From contig NZ_LJGT01000041.1 in assembly GCF_001751365.1 (NCBI RefSeq), forward strand, positions 549,007 through 613,006: a stretch of 64,000 bases of DNA, written 5' to 3'. Shown here piece after piece: positions 1 to 8,482 of the stretch (position 1 is its first letter; each line of letters opens with the position of its first letter). Under the pieces are notes generated by a model, which was not told the origin of the DNA, did not search any database, and saw only the letters and a list, made by a program, of their open reading frames with translations. This DNA comes from Streptomyces abyssalis (GTDB lineage Bacteria > Actinomycetota > Actinomycetes > Streptomycetales > Streptomycetaceae). The translations under genes and the position numbers were made by a program.

Positions 1-536
1 CCAACGCCACCGAGTCCCTTGAGAACGTCGCCGACCAGGTGCTGACGACCCTCAACGTCCACCACGGCGAGGACGACATAGCACTGCTCGTCGCCCGCGT
101 GCAGGGCCTCCCGGACGGCGCGGTCGGCGACTGGACGCTCTCCGCCGAGCCGCGCTCGGTCGCCCGCGCCCGCGAGCTGACCCGCGACCAGCTCTCCGCG
201 TGGGAGCTGGGCGCCCTCGCGGACACCGCCGAGCTGCTGGTCAGCGAGCTGGTGACGAACGCGCTGCGGCACGGCGAGGGCGAGATCCGTCTCCGGCTGC
301 TGCTGGACCGCACGCTCGTGTGCGAGGTGTGGGACTCGGGCCTGGTGCAGCCACGCCGGCGCCGCGCCCATGTGACGGACGAGGGCGGCCGGGGCCTGCA
401 GCTGGTCGGTCTGCTCAGCGCGGGCTGGGGCAGCAGGCGTACGTACCGCGGCAAGACCGTCTGGTTCGAACTGGGCCGCCCCGGCGAGAACGCCAAGCCC
501 GCCGACCCGGCAGAGGCGCTGCTCAGCCTCTTCTGA
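1..536 (+). CDS. C-terminal part of PP2C/SpoIIE-type phosphatase fused to an HATPase_c (anti-sigma-kinase-like) domain, 5' truncated
   Basis: The reading frame is open from base 3, so the gene starts before the window. The first ~35 visible residues end in a DDIALLVARV segment, typical of the last strand of PP2C/SpoIIE phosphatase domains (metal-binding DD). A histidine-kinase-like ATPase domain of the RsbW/SpoIIAB class follows, with an N-box (ELVTNALRHG) and a G-box (GGRGLQLVGLL). Streptomycetes have many such multidomain proteins, usually PAS/GAF-SpoIIE-HATPase, which are thought to act in partner switching that controls alternative sigma factors. N-terminal sensor domains cannot be seen here. 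Family assignment is firm; the specific partner is unknown. Confidence 0.85.
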   Translation, partial: NATESLENVADQVLTTLNVHHGEDDIALLVARVQGLPDGAVGDWTLSAEPRSVARARELTRDQLSAWELGALADTAELLVSELVTNALRHGEGEIRLRLLLDRTLVCEVWDSGLVQPRRRRAHVTDEGGRGLQLVGLLSAGWGSRRTYRGKTVWFELGRPGENAKPADPAEALLSLF

Positions 537-579
537 AACGGGACGGACGGCGGGCGGGGCGGGCGTCGCGTGGCCGGGC

Positions 580-2379
580 TCAGTCCTCGGAGAGTTTCCA
601 GCCGTCGGCCTTGATACGGGCGTTGTCGCGCGGCCGGAGGCTCATGAAGACGGGACGCGTGCCGCTGAGGACGCGGATGTCGTCCAGGTAGATTCCCCGG
701 CCCTGCTGCTCCTCGTCCGTGACGTAGCGCCAGCGCACGGCGGTCACGCCGGCCGGCAGCTCGCCCCCCGCGTGCAGCCAGCGGCGCGCCGAGAACCCTG
801 CGAAGTCGCCCTCGCTGTCCCAGCGGTGGCGGCCGGCGCGGAGCTTCAGCGGGACCGGGGTCCAAGCGGAGTCGTCGCCGGGGCGTGCGTCGGTCGTGGC
901 CTCCACGGTGCACACGTCCGTGGACTGGGTGTCGTACCAGAGCCGGAACCGCAGCGAGGCGTCGTCCCGCACGGGCTCCTTCAGCGGGACCCGCAGGGTG
1001 GCGGTGGTCTCGTCGCGCTGCCCCGAATACCAGGCGGCGCGTGCGACAGCCGGGCGCACCGGCACGGCGCGGGCCAGGTGGCGTGCGGGGGCGCGGCGGT
1101 AGTCGCTCACGGTGCCCCAGTCGCGGGTGGGATGGACCCGGTTGGTCAGCAGCACGAAGAGCGTGCCCGCGACCGGGTCGGCCACCAGGCAGGGCCCGGT
1201 GTAGCCGGTGTGCCCGGTGGTCACGGGCGTGGACAGGGCGTCCATGAAGAAGCGCTGGTCGAGCTGCCAGCCCAGGCCGCGTGCCGCCTCGGCGCCCATG
1301 CCCGGGTTCTCGTTGGTGATCATGGCGCGGACCCAGTCCTCGCCGAGCACCCGGTGGCCCCCGTAGGTGCCGCCGTTCAGCACCATCTGACCGAAGACGG
1401 CCAGGTCGGCCGCCGTGGAGAAGACGCCCGCGTGGCCCGCGACCCCGCCCAGGTAGTACGCCTTCTCGTCGTGCACGGAGCCGCGCACCATGCCCCGGCC
1501 CGTCCACGGCATGTACTCGGTGGCGGCGATCCGCTCCAGCTTGGACTCCGGCGGGTTGTATCCGGTGTCGGTCATGCCCAGCGGCTCGGTGATCAGCTCG
1601 GCGACGAGCTCGTCGAGGCCCTTGCCGGTGATCTTCTCCAGGAGGGCGCCGGCGGTGATGAGACCGAGGTCGGAGTAGGTGTAGTGCTCGCCGGGCGGGT
1701 TCTCCAGCGGCTCCGCGTAGATGGCGCCCATCCGTGCCGCGTTGTCGGGGTAGGGCTGGAGGTCCATGTCGGCCTTCATGCCCGAGGTGTGGTTGACCAG
1801 CTGCCGCACGACGATGGGGGACTTGGCCGGATCGCTCGCGTCGAAGGGCGGCAGGTGGCGGGCGACGGGGTCGTCCAGGTCGAGCTTCCCCTTCTCGGCC
1901 AGGCTGACCAGCACGACCGAAGTGAAGAGCTTCGAGACCGACGCCATGTCGAAGATCGTGTCCTTGCGCATCGCCACCCACTGATCGCGCGGCAGCTCCA
2001 CGGCGCTCCCGGTTGCCGCGTCCCAGCGGGCGTAGCGCAGGGCATGGCCGCGCGCCGCGTGCTCCACGACCACGCCGTCCCTGGCGGCCAGCAGCACGAA
2101 TCCCGGGTGCGACGGGTGGGGGCGGTCGGGGCCCGGCCGCATGTACTCCTCGGCTGCAGGCACCATCCGCTCGACCTCGGCGCGGAGCAGGCCCGCGCGC
2201 TGCGGGCTTCCCGGGCGCAGCTTGCGGGGGCGGAAGCGGAGATCGTCCGGTGTGACCGTCGGCGGCCCGTCCGGGCCGGGCCCGTACGGTGTCGCGGCGA
2301 AGGCGGGTGCTGAGCTCGGGCCCACTCCGGAGGCGAGTGCGACGCTTCCCACGGTGCCGAGGAACTGCCGGCGTCTCAT
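580..2379 (-). CDS. secreted serine hydrolase, beta-lactamase/class C PBP-like, with C-terminal beta-sandwich-like extension
   Basis: The ATG at 2379 is chosen because an AGGGG lies 9 nt upstream; an ATG three codons earlier would have no spacing to it. The N-terminus MRRRQFLGTVG plus a hydrophobic stretch and APAFA is a Tat-like signal peptide, so export is likely. The catalytic domain has the S-V-S-K motif (SxxK, about residues 147-150), a later TYSDLG (YxN-like) and HTGYTG, which is the pattern of serine beta-lactamase-family esterases and D-peptidases. After about residue 450 there is a roughly 150-residue extension rich in beta-strand-like segments and acidic residues, ending near IYLDDIRVL, reminiscent of jelly-roll domains. 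The substrate (peptidoglycan peptide or ester) cannot be told. Confidence 0.85.
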   Translation of the reverse strand: MRRRQFLGTVGSVALASGVGPSSAPAFAATPYGPGPDGPPTVTPDDLRFRPRKLRPGSPQRAGLLRAEVERMVPAAEEYMRPGPDRPHPSHPGFVLLAARDGVVVEHAARGHALRYARWDAATGSAVELPRDQWVAMRKDTIFDMASVSKLFTSVVLVSLAEKGKLDLDDPVARHLPPFDASDPAKSPIVVRQLVNHTSGMKADMDLQPYPDNAARMGAIYAEPLENPPGEHYTYSDLGLITAGALLEKITGKGLDELVAELITEPLGMTDTGYNPPESKLERIAATEYMPWTGRGMVRGSVHDEKAYYLGGVAGHAGVFSTAADLAVFGQMVLNGGTYGGHRVLGEDWVRAMITNENPGMGAEAARGLGWQLDQRFFMDALSTPVTTGHTGYTGPCLVADPVAGTLFVLLTNRVHPTRDWGTVSDYRRAPARHLARAVPVRPAVARAAWYSGQRDETTATLRVPLKEPVRDDASLRFRLWYDTQSTDVCTVEATTDARPGDDSAWTPVPLKLRAGRHRWDSEGDFAGFSARRWLHAGGELPAGVTAVRWRYVTDEEQQGRGIYLDDIRVLSGTRPVFMSLRPRDNARIKADGWKLSED

Positions 2380-2720
2380 TCGGTGCATCCCCTGTGCTCG
2401 TACGGATGTGGTGTCGGTGACTGGTGGCCGTGACTGGTGGTGGTTCCGGGCGGGAACGGCGCGTCCGGACACTCAGCAGCGTATCCAGCGCAGGGCGACA
2501 GTGAGCGGTCCTGTGGAGATGCCGTTGGTCCGACCAGTGGCGGTCATGTGACACGGAGAGGCGGCCGGCAGAGCCCGGCGCAAAGGGCGGTAGCCCCGGA
2601 AAAGCCCGGAAGCACGCGGAAACGAGGGGGAAAGGCGCGCAAGCGGTGAAGGCCGCGCAAACGGTCCGAAGGGGCGCATCGGGGGCGCGCGGTCGCACGC
2701 CCCCGTGACGCATTTCTCAG
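2380..2720. other. intergenic stretch with no supported gene
   Basis: About 340 bp between the start of the secreted hydrolase and the terminator-like hairpin after sdhB. All long frames here are low-complexity arginine/glycine/proline readings without a ribosome binding site. It should contain the hydrolase promoter (minus strand). No convincing -35/-10 pair was identified. Confidence 0.5.
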
Positions 2721-2750
2721 GGGCCCCGCCGCTCGGCGGCGGCAGGGCCC
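2721..2750 (-). terminator. GC-rich hairpin downstream of sdhB
   Basis: GGGCCC and GGGCCC arms enclose GCCGC-TCG-GCGGC, giving an interrupted hairpin about 55 bp beyond the sdhB stop codon. There is no U-tract, as is usual for streptomycete terminators. Confidence 0.5.
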
Positions 2751-2805
2751 GGGCACGGCACCGCTCGGTCGTGGGACCTCGGGCGGGGCCGTCAGGCGGG
2801 GCGGC

Positions 2806-3708
2806 TCAGGCCCCGTTCCTTCGGCGGATCTTGTTTCCGAGCCAGACGATCGGGTCGTACTTGCGGTCGGCGGCACGCTCCTTGAGCGGGATCAGCGCGT
2901 TGTCGGTGATCTTGATGCCCTCGGGGCAGACCTCCGTGCAGCACTTGGTGATGTTGCAGTAGCCCAGACCGTGGTCCTCCTGCGCGCTGGACTTGCGGTC
3001 CAGCCCCGACTCCTCCGCGGCGTCCAGCGGGTGCATGTCGAGCTCGGCCTGCCGCATCAGGAAGCGGGGACCGGCGAAGGCCTGCTTGTTCTCCTCGTGG
3101 TCGCGCACCACGTGGCACACGTCCTGGCACAGGAAGCACTCGATGCACTTGCGGAACTCCTGAGAGCGCCCGACGTCCTCCTGCTGCATCCGGTACTCGC
3201 CCGGGCCGAGGTCCGCCGGAGGCACGAAGGAGGGGATCTCGCGGGCCTTGGTGTAGTTGTACGACACGTCCGTGACCAGGTCCCGGATGACGGGGTTGGC
3301 CCGCAGCGGCGTGATCGTGATCGTCTCCGACCGCTCGAACACGGACATCCGCGTCATGCACAGCAGCCGCGGCCGGCCGTTGATCTCCGCGCTGCACGAG
3401 CCGCACTTGCCCGCCTTGCAGTTCCAGCGGACGGCGAGATCCGGTGCCTGCGTGGCCTGGAGCCTGTGGACGATGTCGAGAACGACCTCGCCCTCGAAGA
3501 CCTCGACCTTGAAGTCCTCCAGTGCGCCGCCGTCGAGATCGCCGCGCCAGACCTGGAAGTCCGCGATGTAGCTGGTCCCGGTCGAGTCGGGGGCGCCGCC
3601 GCTGACGGCGCCCGGCGTACCGGTGCCCTCGGCGGTGCCTCCTGCGTCGTGGGCACCGGGACGCGTGTGCGTACCCGTGCCCTCGCCCGCGTGCGTCTCG
3701 GCGCTCAT
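2806..3708 (-). CDS. sdhB: succinate dehydrogenase iron-sulfur subunit (Sdh1 type)
   Basis: 300 aa. Transfers electrons from SdhA to the membrane anchor. The ATG at 3708 overlaps the sdhA stop codon (ATGA), which fixes the start and implies translational coupling. Residues 1-45 are a Gly/Thr-rich extension absent from most SdhB proteins. The [2Fe-2S] ligands are C97, C102, C105 and C117 (CKAGKCGSC...C). A second cysteine set is C188, C191, C194, C198 (CIECFLCQDVC), and a third is C251, C256/C257, C261 (CCTEVCPEG); together these match the 4Fe-4S and 3Fe-4S sites. It is the last gene of the operon sdhC-sdhA-sdhB, the order of Rv0249c-Rv0248c-Rv0247c of M. tuberculosis (Sdh1). Confidence 0.95.
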   Translation of the reverse strand: MSAETHAGEGTGTHTRPGAHDAGGTAEGTGTPGAVSGGAPDSTGTSYIADFQVWRGDLDGGALEDFKVEVFEGEVVLDIVHRLQATQAPDLAVRWNCKAGKCGSCSAEINGRPRLLCMTRMSVFERSETITITPLRANPVIRDLVTDVSYNYTKAREIPSFVPPADLGPGEYRMQQEDVGRSQEFRKCIECFLCQDVCHVVRDHEENKQAFAGPRFLMRQAELDMHPLDAAEESGLDRKSSAQEDHGLGYCNITKCCTEVCPEGIKITDNALIPLKERAADRKYDPIVWLGNKIRRRNGA

Positions 3709-5690
3709 TCGGCTGTCAGCTCCTCGTCCGTCAGGTACTTGATCAGCTCCTCCTTCTCGAAGAGCCCCAGCAGATCCGGCCGGATCGGCGGCATGTCGCG
3801 GCGCCGCAGATCGATGCGGCCGCGGTCGGCGCGCTTCGCGGCCTCGCCCGGCTGGGTGGAGGCGTCGACCGACACGGGCTCGTCGGCGAGCGTGCAGACG
3901 AGGTTGGAACGCCGCCACTGGCGGTCCATGTCCGGGAAGTCGTCGCGTGTGTGGCCGCCGCGCGATTCCGTACGTGTCAGCGCCGCACGCGCCACGCACT
4001 CGCTGACCAGCAGCATGTTGCGCAGGTCGATGGCCAGGTGCCAGCCCGGGTTGAACTGCCGGTGCCCCTCGACACCGGCGTACGTCGCGCGTACGCGCAG
4101 CTCAGCCAGACGCTCCAGGGCCTGGGTCATCTCCTCGTCACGGCGGATGATGCCGACGAGGTCGTTCATGGACTGCTGCAGGTGCTGGTGGAGCGTGTAC
4201 GGATTCTCCGCGGGCTCCCCTTCCGGCACCTCCGCGGCGCTGAAGGGCCGCAGGGCCTCGTCCGACGCGCTCTCGATCTGCTCCTCGCTGACGACGGGCC
4301 TCCCGTCGCCCTTGAGCGACGCGGCGTACTGCGCGGCGTGCAGCCCCGCACGGCGGCCGAAGACGAGCAGGTCGGACAGGGAGTTGCCGCCGAGCCGGTT
4401 CGAGCCGTGCATGCCGCCGGCGACCTCGCCCGCCGCGTACAGGCCCGTCACGCCGATCGCCGCGGCCGTGTCCGGGTCGACGTCGACGCCGCCCATCACG
4501 TAGTGGCAGGTCGGGCCGACCTCCATGGCTTCGCTGGTGATGTCCACGTCCGCCAGCTCCTTGAACTGGTGGTGCATGGACGGCAGCCGGCGCTTGATCA
4601 CGTCGGCCGGCATGCGTGTCGACACATCGAGGAAGACACCGCCGTGCGGTGAGCCGCGGCCTGCCTTGACCTCTGCGTTGATGGCCCGTGCCACCTCGTC
4701 GCGGGGGAGCAGCTCGGGGGGACGCCGGTTGTTCTCCGGGTCCTCGTACCAGCCGTCGGCCTCGGCCTCGGACTCGGCGTATTTCTCCTTGAAGACGTCC
4801 GGGATGTAGTCGAACATGAACCGCTTGCCCTCGGAGTTGCGCAGGACGCCGCCGTCCCCTCGCACCGACTCGGTGACGAGGATGCCCTTCACCGACGGCG
4901 GCCAGACCATCCCCGTGGGGTGGAACTGGACGAACTCCATGTTGATCAGCGAGGCCCCCGCCAGCAGCGCCAGCGCGTGCCCGTCGCCCGTGTACTCCCA
5001 GGAGTTCGACGTCACCTTGAAGGACTTGCCGATGCCTCCGGTGGCCAGCACCACGGACGGGGCCTCGACGACGAAGAAGCGGCCCGACTCGCGCTCGTAG
5101 CAGAAGACGCCGGAGACGGCTTCCTCACCCGGGGCGCCGCCCTCGACGGGCGACTTGAGGATGCGCGTGACGGTGCACTCCTGGAAGACCTTCAGCCGGG
5201 ACTCGTAGTCCCCGGTCTCCTTGTAGTCCTCCTGCTGCAGCGCGACCGTCTTCTGCTGGAGCGTACGGATCAGCTCCAGACCCGTACGGTCGCCGACGTG
5301 CGCGAGGCGTGGGTACTCGTGGCCGCCGAAGTTGCGCTGCGAGATGCGGCCGTCGGCTGTGCGGTCGAAGAGCGCGCCCCAGGTCTCCAGCTCCCAGACC
5401 CTGTCGGGAGCCTCCTTGGCGTGCAGCTCCGCCATCCGCCACTGGTTGAGGAACTTGCCGCCGCGCATGGTGTCGCGGAAGTGCACCTCCCAGTTGTCAC
5501 CCGGGTTGGCGTTGCCCATGCTGGCGGCGATGCCGCCCTCGGCCATCACGGTGTGCGCCTTGCCGAACAGGGACTTGCAGATCACTGCCGTGCGCAGCCC
5601 CTGTTCGCGTGCCTCGATCGCAGCCCGCAGACCCGCACCGCCGGCACCGACGATGACGACATCCCACTGCTGGCGTTCGACTTGCGTCAT
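3705..5690 (-). CDS. sdhA: succinate dehydrogenase flavoprotein subunit (Sdh1 type)
   Basis: 661 aa. Oxidises succinate to fumarate in the TCA cycle and respiratory chain. An N-terminal FAD-binding Rossmann motif GAGGAGLRAA is followed by AHTVMAEGGIAAS, whose His46 is the expected site of covalent FAD attachment. The segment CHYVMGGV and the late GEVAGGMHGSNRLGGNSL are the typical capping and FAD-binding motifs. Length and sequence fit the long actinobacterial Sdh1 flavoprotein (about 640-660 aa) rather than the E. coli form. It lies 30 nt downstream of sdhC and overlaps sdhB by 4 nt, so the three subunits are co-transcribed. Confidence 0.96.
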   Translation of the reverse strand: MTQVERQQWDVVIVGAGGAGLRAAIEAREQGLRTAVICKSLFGKAHTVMAEGGIAASMGNANPGDNWEVHFRDTMRGGKFLNQWRMAELHAKEAPDRVWELETWGALFDRTADGRISQRNFGGHEYPRLAHVGDRTGLELIRTLQQKTVALQQEDYKETGDYESRLKVFQECTVTRILKSPVEGGAPGEEAVSGVFCYERESGRFFVVEAPSVVLATGGIGKSFKVTSNSWEYTGDGHALALLAGASLINMEFVQFHPTGMVWPPSVKGILVTESVRGDGGVLRNSEGKRFMFDYIPDVFKEKYAESEAEADGWYEDPENNRRPPELLPRDEVARAINAEVKAGRGSPHGGVFLDVSTRMPADVIKRRLPSMHHQFKELADVDITSEAMEVGPTCHYVMGGVDVDPDTAAAIGVTGLYAAGEVAGGMHGSNRLGGNSLSDLLVFGRRAGLHAAQYAASLKGDGRPVVSEEQIESASDEALRPFSAAEVPEGEPAENPYTLHQHLQQSMNDLVGIIRRDEEMTQALERLAELRVRATYAGVEGHRQFNPGWHLAIDLRNMLLVSECVARAALTRTESRGGHTRDDFPDMDRQWRRSNLVCTLADEPVSVDASTQPGEAAKRADRGRIDLRRRDMPPIRPDLLGLFEKEELIKYLTDEELTAE

Positions 5691-5720
5691 TTGTCGTGCA
5701 TCCCTCTCGAAGAAGCGTGG

Positions 5721-6587
5721 TCAGAAGAGCTGCGGATCGGTGAAGGCACCGGTCGCCAGCAGGTACACGTAGAGGTCGGCGAGGCCCACGCTCAGAAGTG
5801 ACGCCCACGCGAGCTCCATGTGACGGCTGTTGAGCTTTCCGACCCAGCCCCACATGCGATACCGCACCGGATGCTTCGAGAAGTGCTTGAGCCGCCCGCC
5901 GACGATGTGCCGGCAGGAGTGGCACGAGATGGTGTACGCCCAGATCAGCACGATGTTGATGAGGAAGACCACGGTGCCGAGGCCCATGTGGCCCCACTCG
6001 TAGTCCGCGTTGCGGAAGCCGAGAATGGTGTCCCAGGTGAGGATGACCGCGACCCCGACCGCCGCGTAGAAGAAGTAGCGGTGGATGTTCTGCAGGATGA
6101 GAGGGAAGCGCGTCTCACCGCTGTAGCTCTTGTGGGGCTCGGCGACGCCGCAGGCCGGGGGAGAGGCCCAGAAACCGCGGTAGTAGGCCTTGCGGTAGTA
6201 GTAGCAGGTGAGCCGGAAGCCCAGCGGGAAGATCAGGATGATCAGCGCGGGCGAGAGCGGCCACCAGTCCCCGAACAGCGCCCAGTTGGGGCCGCCCTGC
6301 ATCTTCTCGCAGCTCTCGGCGAGACACGGGGAGTAGAAGGGCGAGACATAGGGCGCGTGGTAGTAGTCGGCGTCCGCCAAGGCCCGCCACGTCGAGTAGA
6401 CGACGAAGAGGAACAGGCCGAACGCGGTGGACGCCGGCGCGAGCCACCAGCGGTCGGTGCGCAGATGACGCTCCGCGATGGCGGCGCGCGTACCGGTACG
6501 CACGCCGCCCGTGCCGCCGGCGTCCGGCGGCCTGCTCGTGCTCTCCGTGCTGCTCGTATTCGGTTGGGGTCGGGTGCCAGTGGCCAA
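5721..6587 (-). CDS. sdhC: succinate dehydrogenase membrane anchor, five-helix Sdh1 type
   Basis: 288 aa. The start is TTG at 6587, supported by GGAG six bases upstream; no nearby in-frame ATG or GTG competes. Five hydrophobic helices lie at about residues 49-70, 112-130, 170-190, 202-224 and 257-280, so one subunit replaces the SdhC/SdhD pair. C222, H223, C225 and H227 (CHSCRH) sit at the end of the fourth helix, with further cysteines at 88 and 93. Mycobacterial Sdh1 is reported to hold a Rieske-type [2Fe-2S] centre in its membrane anchor, and these residues are candidate ligands by analogy. The first ~45 residues are polar and likely cytoplasmic. Confidence 0.9.
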   Translation of the reverse strand: MATGTRPQPNTSSTESTSRPPDAGGTGGVRTGTRAAIAERHLRTDRWWLAPASTAFGLFLFVVYSTWRALADADYYHAPYVSPFYSPCLAESCEKMQGGPNWALFGDWWPLSPALIILIFPLGFRLTCYYYRKAYYRGFWASPPACGVAEPHKSYSGETRFPLILQNIHRYFFYAAVGVAVILTWDTILGFRNADYEWGHMGLGTVVFLINIVLIWAYTISCHSCRHIVGGRLKHFSKHPVRYRMWGWVGKLNSRHMELAWASLLSVGLADLYVYLLATGAFTDPQLF

Positions 6588-6667
6588 CGGTTTCTCCGGT
6601 AGGGGCGACTTGTCAGTTGGGGCTGCCTCTTGAGCGGCCGGTCCGGCTCAGCTCGGGGGCGCGGGGC

Positions 6668-6973
6668 TCACGGCGCGTGCCGGTCCTTGGCGCCCACCCC
6701 CTCGTCATCGACGTCCGACCACAGGCCGTGGTCGTAGGGCTTGTCAGGGATCGTGACCATCTCGGGATGCGCCGCGCCGGGCGCCCCGGCGGCCGGCGAA
6801 GCGGCACGGAGCAGGGCCAGGGACTCCCGCAGATGCTCGGCGTCGCTGCGTACGCGCCTGACCTCGAGGCCGCTGCCGAGGGTGTTCTCCAGGCGGGCGA
6901 CGGTCCGGGTGAGTTCGTCGAGGCAGCGCTGGGCCGCCGTCAGGTCGTCGTGAAGTGACGTGTGAGGTGACAT
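6668..6973 (-). CDS. hypothetical protein upstream of the sdh operon
   Basis: 101 aa, start ATG at 6973 with GGAGGT nine bases upstream. Residues 5-65 (leucine every 3-4 positions, ARLENTL, DAEHLRESLALL) look like a helical, possibly coiled-coil hairpin. The C-terminus is acidic and polar (IPDKPYDHGLWSDVDDEG). There is no signal peptide or membrane segment. It is co-directional with sdhC and 80 bp upstream, so it may be in the same transcript. No family recognised; a structural or regulatory accessory of Sdh is only a guess. Confidence 0.7.
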   Translation of the reverse strand: MSPHTSLHDDLTAAQRCLDELTRTVARLENTLGSGLEVRRVRSDAEHLRESLALLRAASPAAGAPGAAHPEMVTIPDKPYDHGLWSDVDDEGVGAKDRHAP

Positions 6974-7213
6974 GACGTGCCTACCTCCGCTGGTCGTGGC
7001 GGCTGGCTTGTGTACATGAGCGGCTTGCGTGCCCAGGTGAGATGGCGAGTGTCGCTCTTCACACTCCCCCTTGTGAAGGGCGCTGCACGGGTTTACCCCG
7101 TGCGGGGCATGATCACCAAGTTCCGTCACCCGGACGGGTAGCAGCGGCTCCCCGCAGCCCACAAAAGAGAACGTCCGGCCGGACCATGCCCCTGATCGGC
7201 GGGGGAGGGGCCG

Positions 7214-7233
7214 CGTTCCGGAGATCCGGAACG
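7214..7233 (-). terminator. hairpin downstream of the MarR-GNAT gene
   Basis: Perfect 8-bp stem CGTTCCGG / CCGGAACG with an AGAT loop, starting 27 bp past the stop codon of the minus-strand gene ending at 7260. Confidence 0.6.
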
Positions 7234-7259
7234 ACGGGCCCCGGAGGCGGCCCCGGACG

Positions 7260-8228
7260 TCACAGCTTCAGCCGCCAGTCCTGGCCGGTCAGATCGTGGC
7301 CGAAACTGTGGTGCCGCGCCTCGCCGACCAGCTCGAACCCGGCCCGCTGGTAGATGCGCCGCGCCGCCGCCAGTACGTCGTTGGTCCACAGCACCAGCTC
7401 CCGGTAGCCGGCGGCCCGCGCGAAGGCGACGCACTCGCCGACGAGCCGGTCCCCGAGCCCGTGCCCCCGCGCCGACGGGTCGACGAGCAGCAGCCGCAGC
7501 CGGGCGGTGTCCTGTGCGTCCTGTGCGTCCCGGGCGTCGTCCCGTACGCACATGACGCAGCCCGCCCGGCGCCCGTCGAGCTCCGCGATCCACGCCGCCT
7601 CCCGCGCCGGGTCGTGGCCGCCGGCGAACTCGGCGACGATGCGTGCGACGAGCGCCTCGTACGTCGCGTCCCAGCCGAACTCCGCCGCGTAGACGGACGC
7701 GTTGCGCTCGATGATCCAGCCCATGTCACCCGGGACCGGCGCCCGGACCCGTACCCGCGCGGCGCCGCCCTCCCGCGTCGCGCCGCCGTCCCGCGCGGCG
7801 GCGCCTGCCAGGATTCCGCGGGCCGTGGTGAGGCTCTGCGCCAGCAGCTCGCGCTCCGCTTCCGTCATCCCGTCCAGCATCGACTCGACCGCGCTCTGCG
7901 ATCGCTCCTCCAGGAGCCGGGCCGCCTCCCGGCCCTCCGCGGTCAGCTCGACCTTCACGCGCCGGGCGTCGCGCTCCGAGGTGCGGCGGGTGACCAGCCC
8001 CCGCTTCTCGAAGCGCGCGAGCATACGGCTCAGCTGGCCGGCGTCCACGGAGAGCTCCGCACGCAGATCGGCGGCGTCGGTCCGCGCCGCGTGCACCAGC
8101 TCGTAGAGGACCCGCGCCTCGGTGAGGGTGTAAGGGGTGTGGAGGTGGCGGCTGTAGTCGAGCGCGCCGATGAGGTTGGTGTAGAAGCGGTTGAACTCCC
8201 GCATCTCCTGGACGGTCCGAGCGGCCAC
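7260..8228 (-). CDS. MarR-family regulator fused to a GNAT acetyltransferase
   Basis: 322 aa from a GTG at 8228, preceded by GGGGA at a suitable distance. Residues ~1-150 are a winged-helix MarR domain (TEARVLYELVHA, ELSVDAGQLSRMLARFEKRGLV, then the DARRVKVELTAEGR wing). Residues ~165-320 are a GNAT domain with acetyl-CoA loop DPSARGHGLGDRLVGEC and the final IYQRAGFELVGE. Such fusions are widespread in actinobacteria and couple DNA binding to a small-molecule acetyl-transfer domain. The gene is divergent from the LpqW-like lipoprotein gene, and a perfect palindrome lies just before its start, so autoregulation is likely. The effector and acetyl acceptor are unknown. Confidence 0.92.
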   Translation of the reverse strand: MAARTVQEMREFNRFYTNLIGALDYSRHLHTPYTLTEARVLYELVHAARTDAADLRAELSVDAGQLSRMLARFEKRGLVTRRTSERDARRVKVELTAEGREAARLLEERSQSAVESMLDGMTEAERELLAQSLTTARGILAGAAARDGGATREGGAARVRVRAPVPGDMGWIIERNASVYAAEFGWDATYEALVARIVAEFAGGHDPAREAAWIAELDGRRAGCVMCVRDDARDAQDAQDTARLRLLLVDPSARGHGLGDRLVGECVAFARAAGYRELVLWTNDVLAAARRIYQRAGFELVGEARHHSFGHDLTGQDWRLKL

Positions 8229-8243
8229 CGCGCATCCCCATTC

Positions 8244-8260
8244 CTTTGACTGAGTCAAAG
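8244..8260. promoter_or_regulatory. palindromic operator candidate for the MarR-GNAT regulator
   Basis: CTTTGACT-G-AGTCAAAG is a perfect inverted repeat with 8-bp arms and a 1-base centre, 15 bp upstream of the GTG start of the MarR-GNAT gene. Its size and AT-rich arms fit MarR-family operators. Binding there would cover the start region of the regulator and could also influence the divergent lipoprotein gene, which begins 223 bp away. Confidence 0.7.
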
Positions 8261-8482
8261 ATATGCCTCTCCGCGGGCCGCTGTCTCCCCCCTGTCGCGG
8301 GCTCTGTGCTCCGCCCGGGTGGCTTGCCGTGCGACGCGGCCGAGCCTCCGGGCCACGGCACACGGCCTCCCCTTCAGTGGGCGATAGATGTGATGAAACG
8401 CCTATGCCGCCGAACGTGCCCACGCAGGCACCGAGCCGCGTGTACGCACAGTCGGACCCCGTCAGCCCCGGAGGTCTCAGAC

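Noticed and set aside
772..2313. 513-codon plus-strand reading frame opposite the serine hydrolase
   Set aside because: Antisense shadow of a GC-rich gene; no SD, arginine/glycine/alanine-rich low-complexity translation and no recognisable motif. The minus-strand gene has SxxK and a signal peptide.
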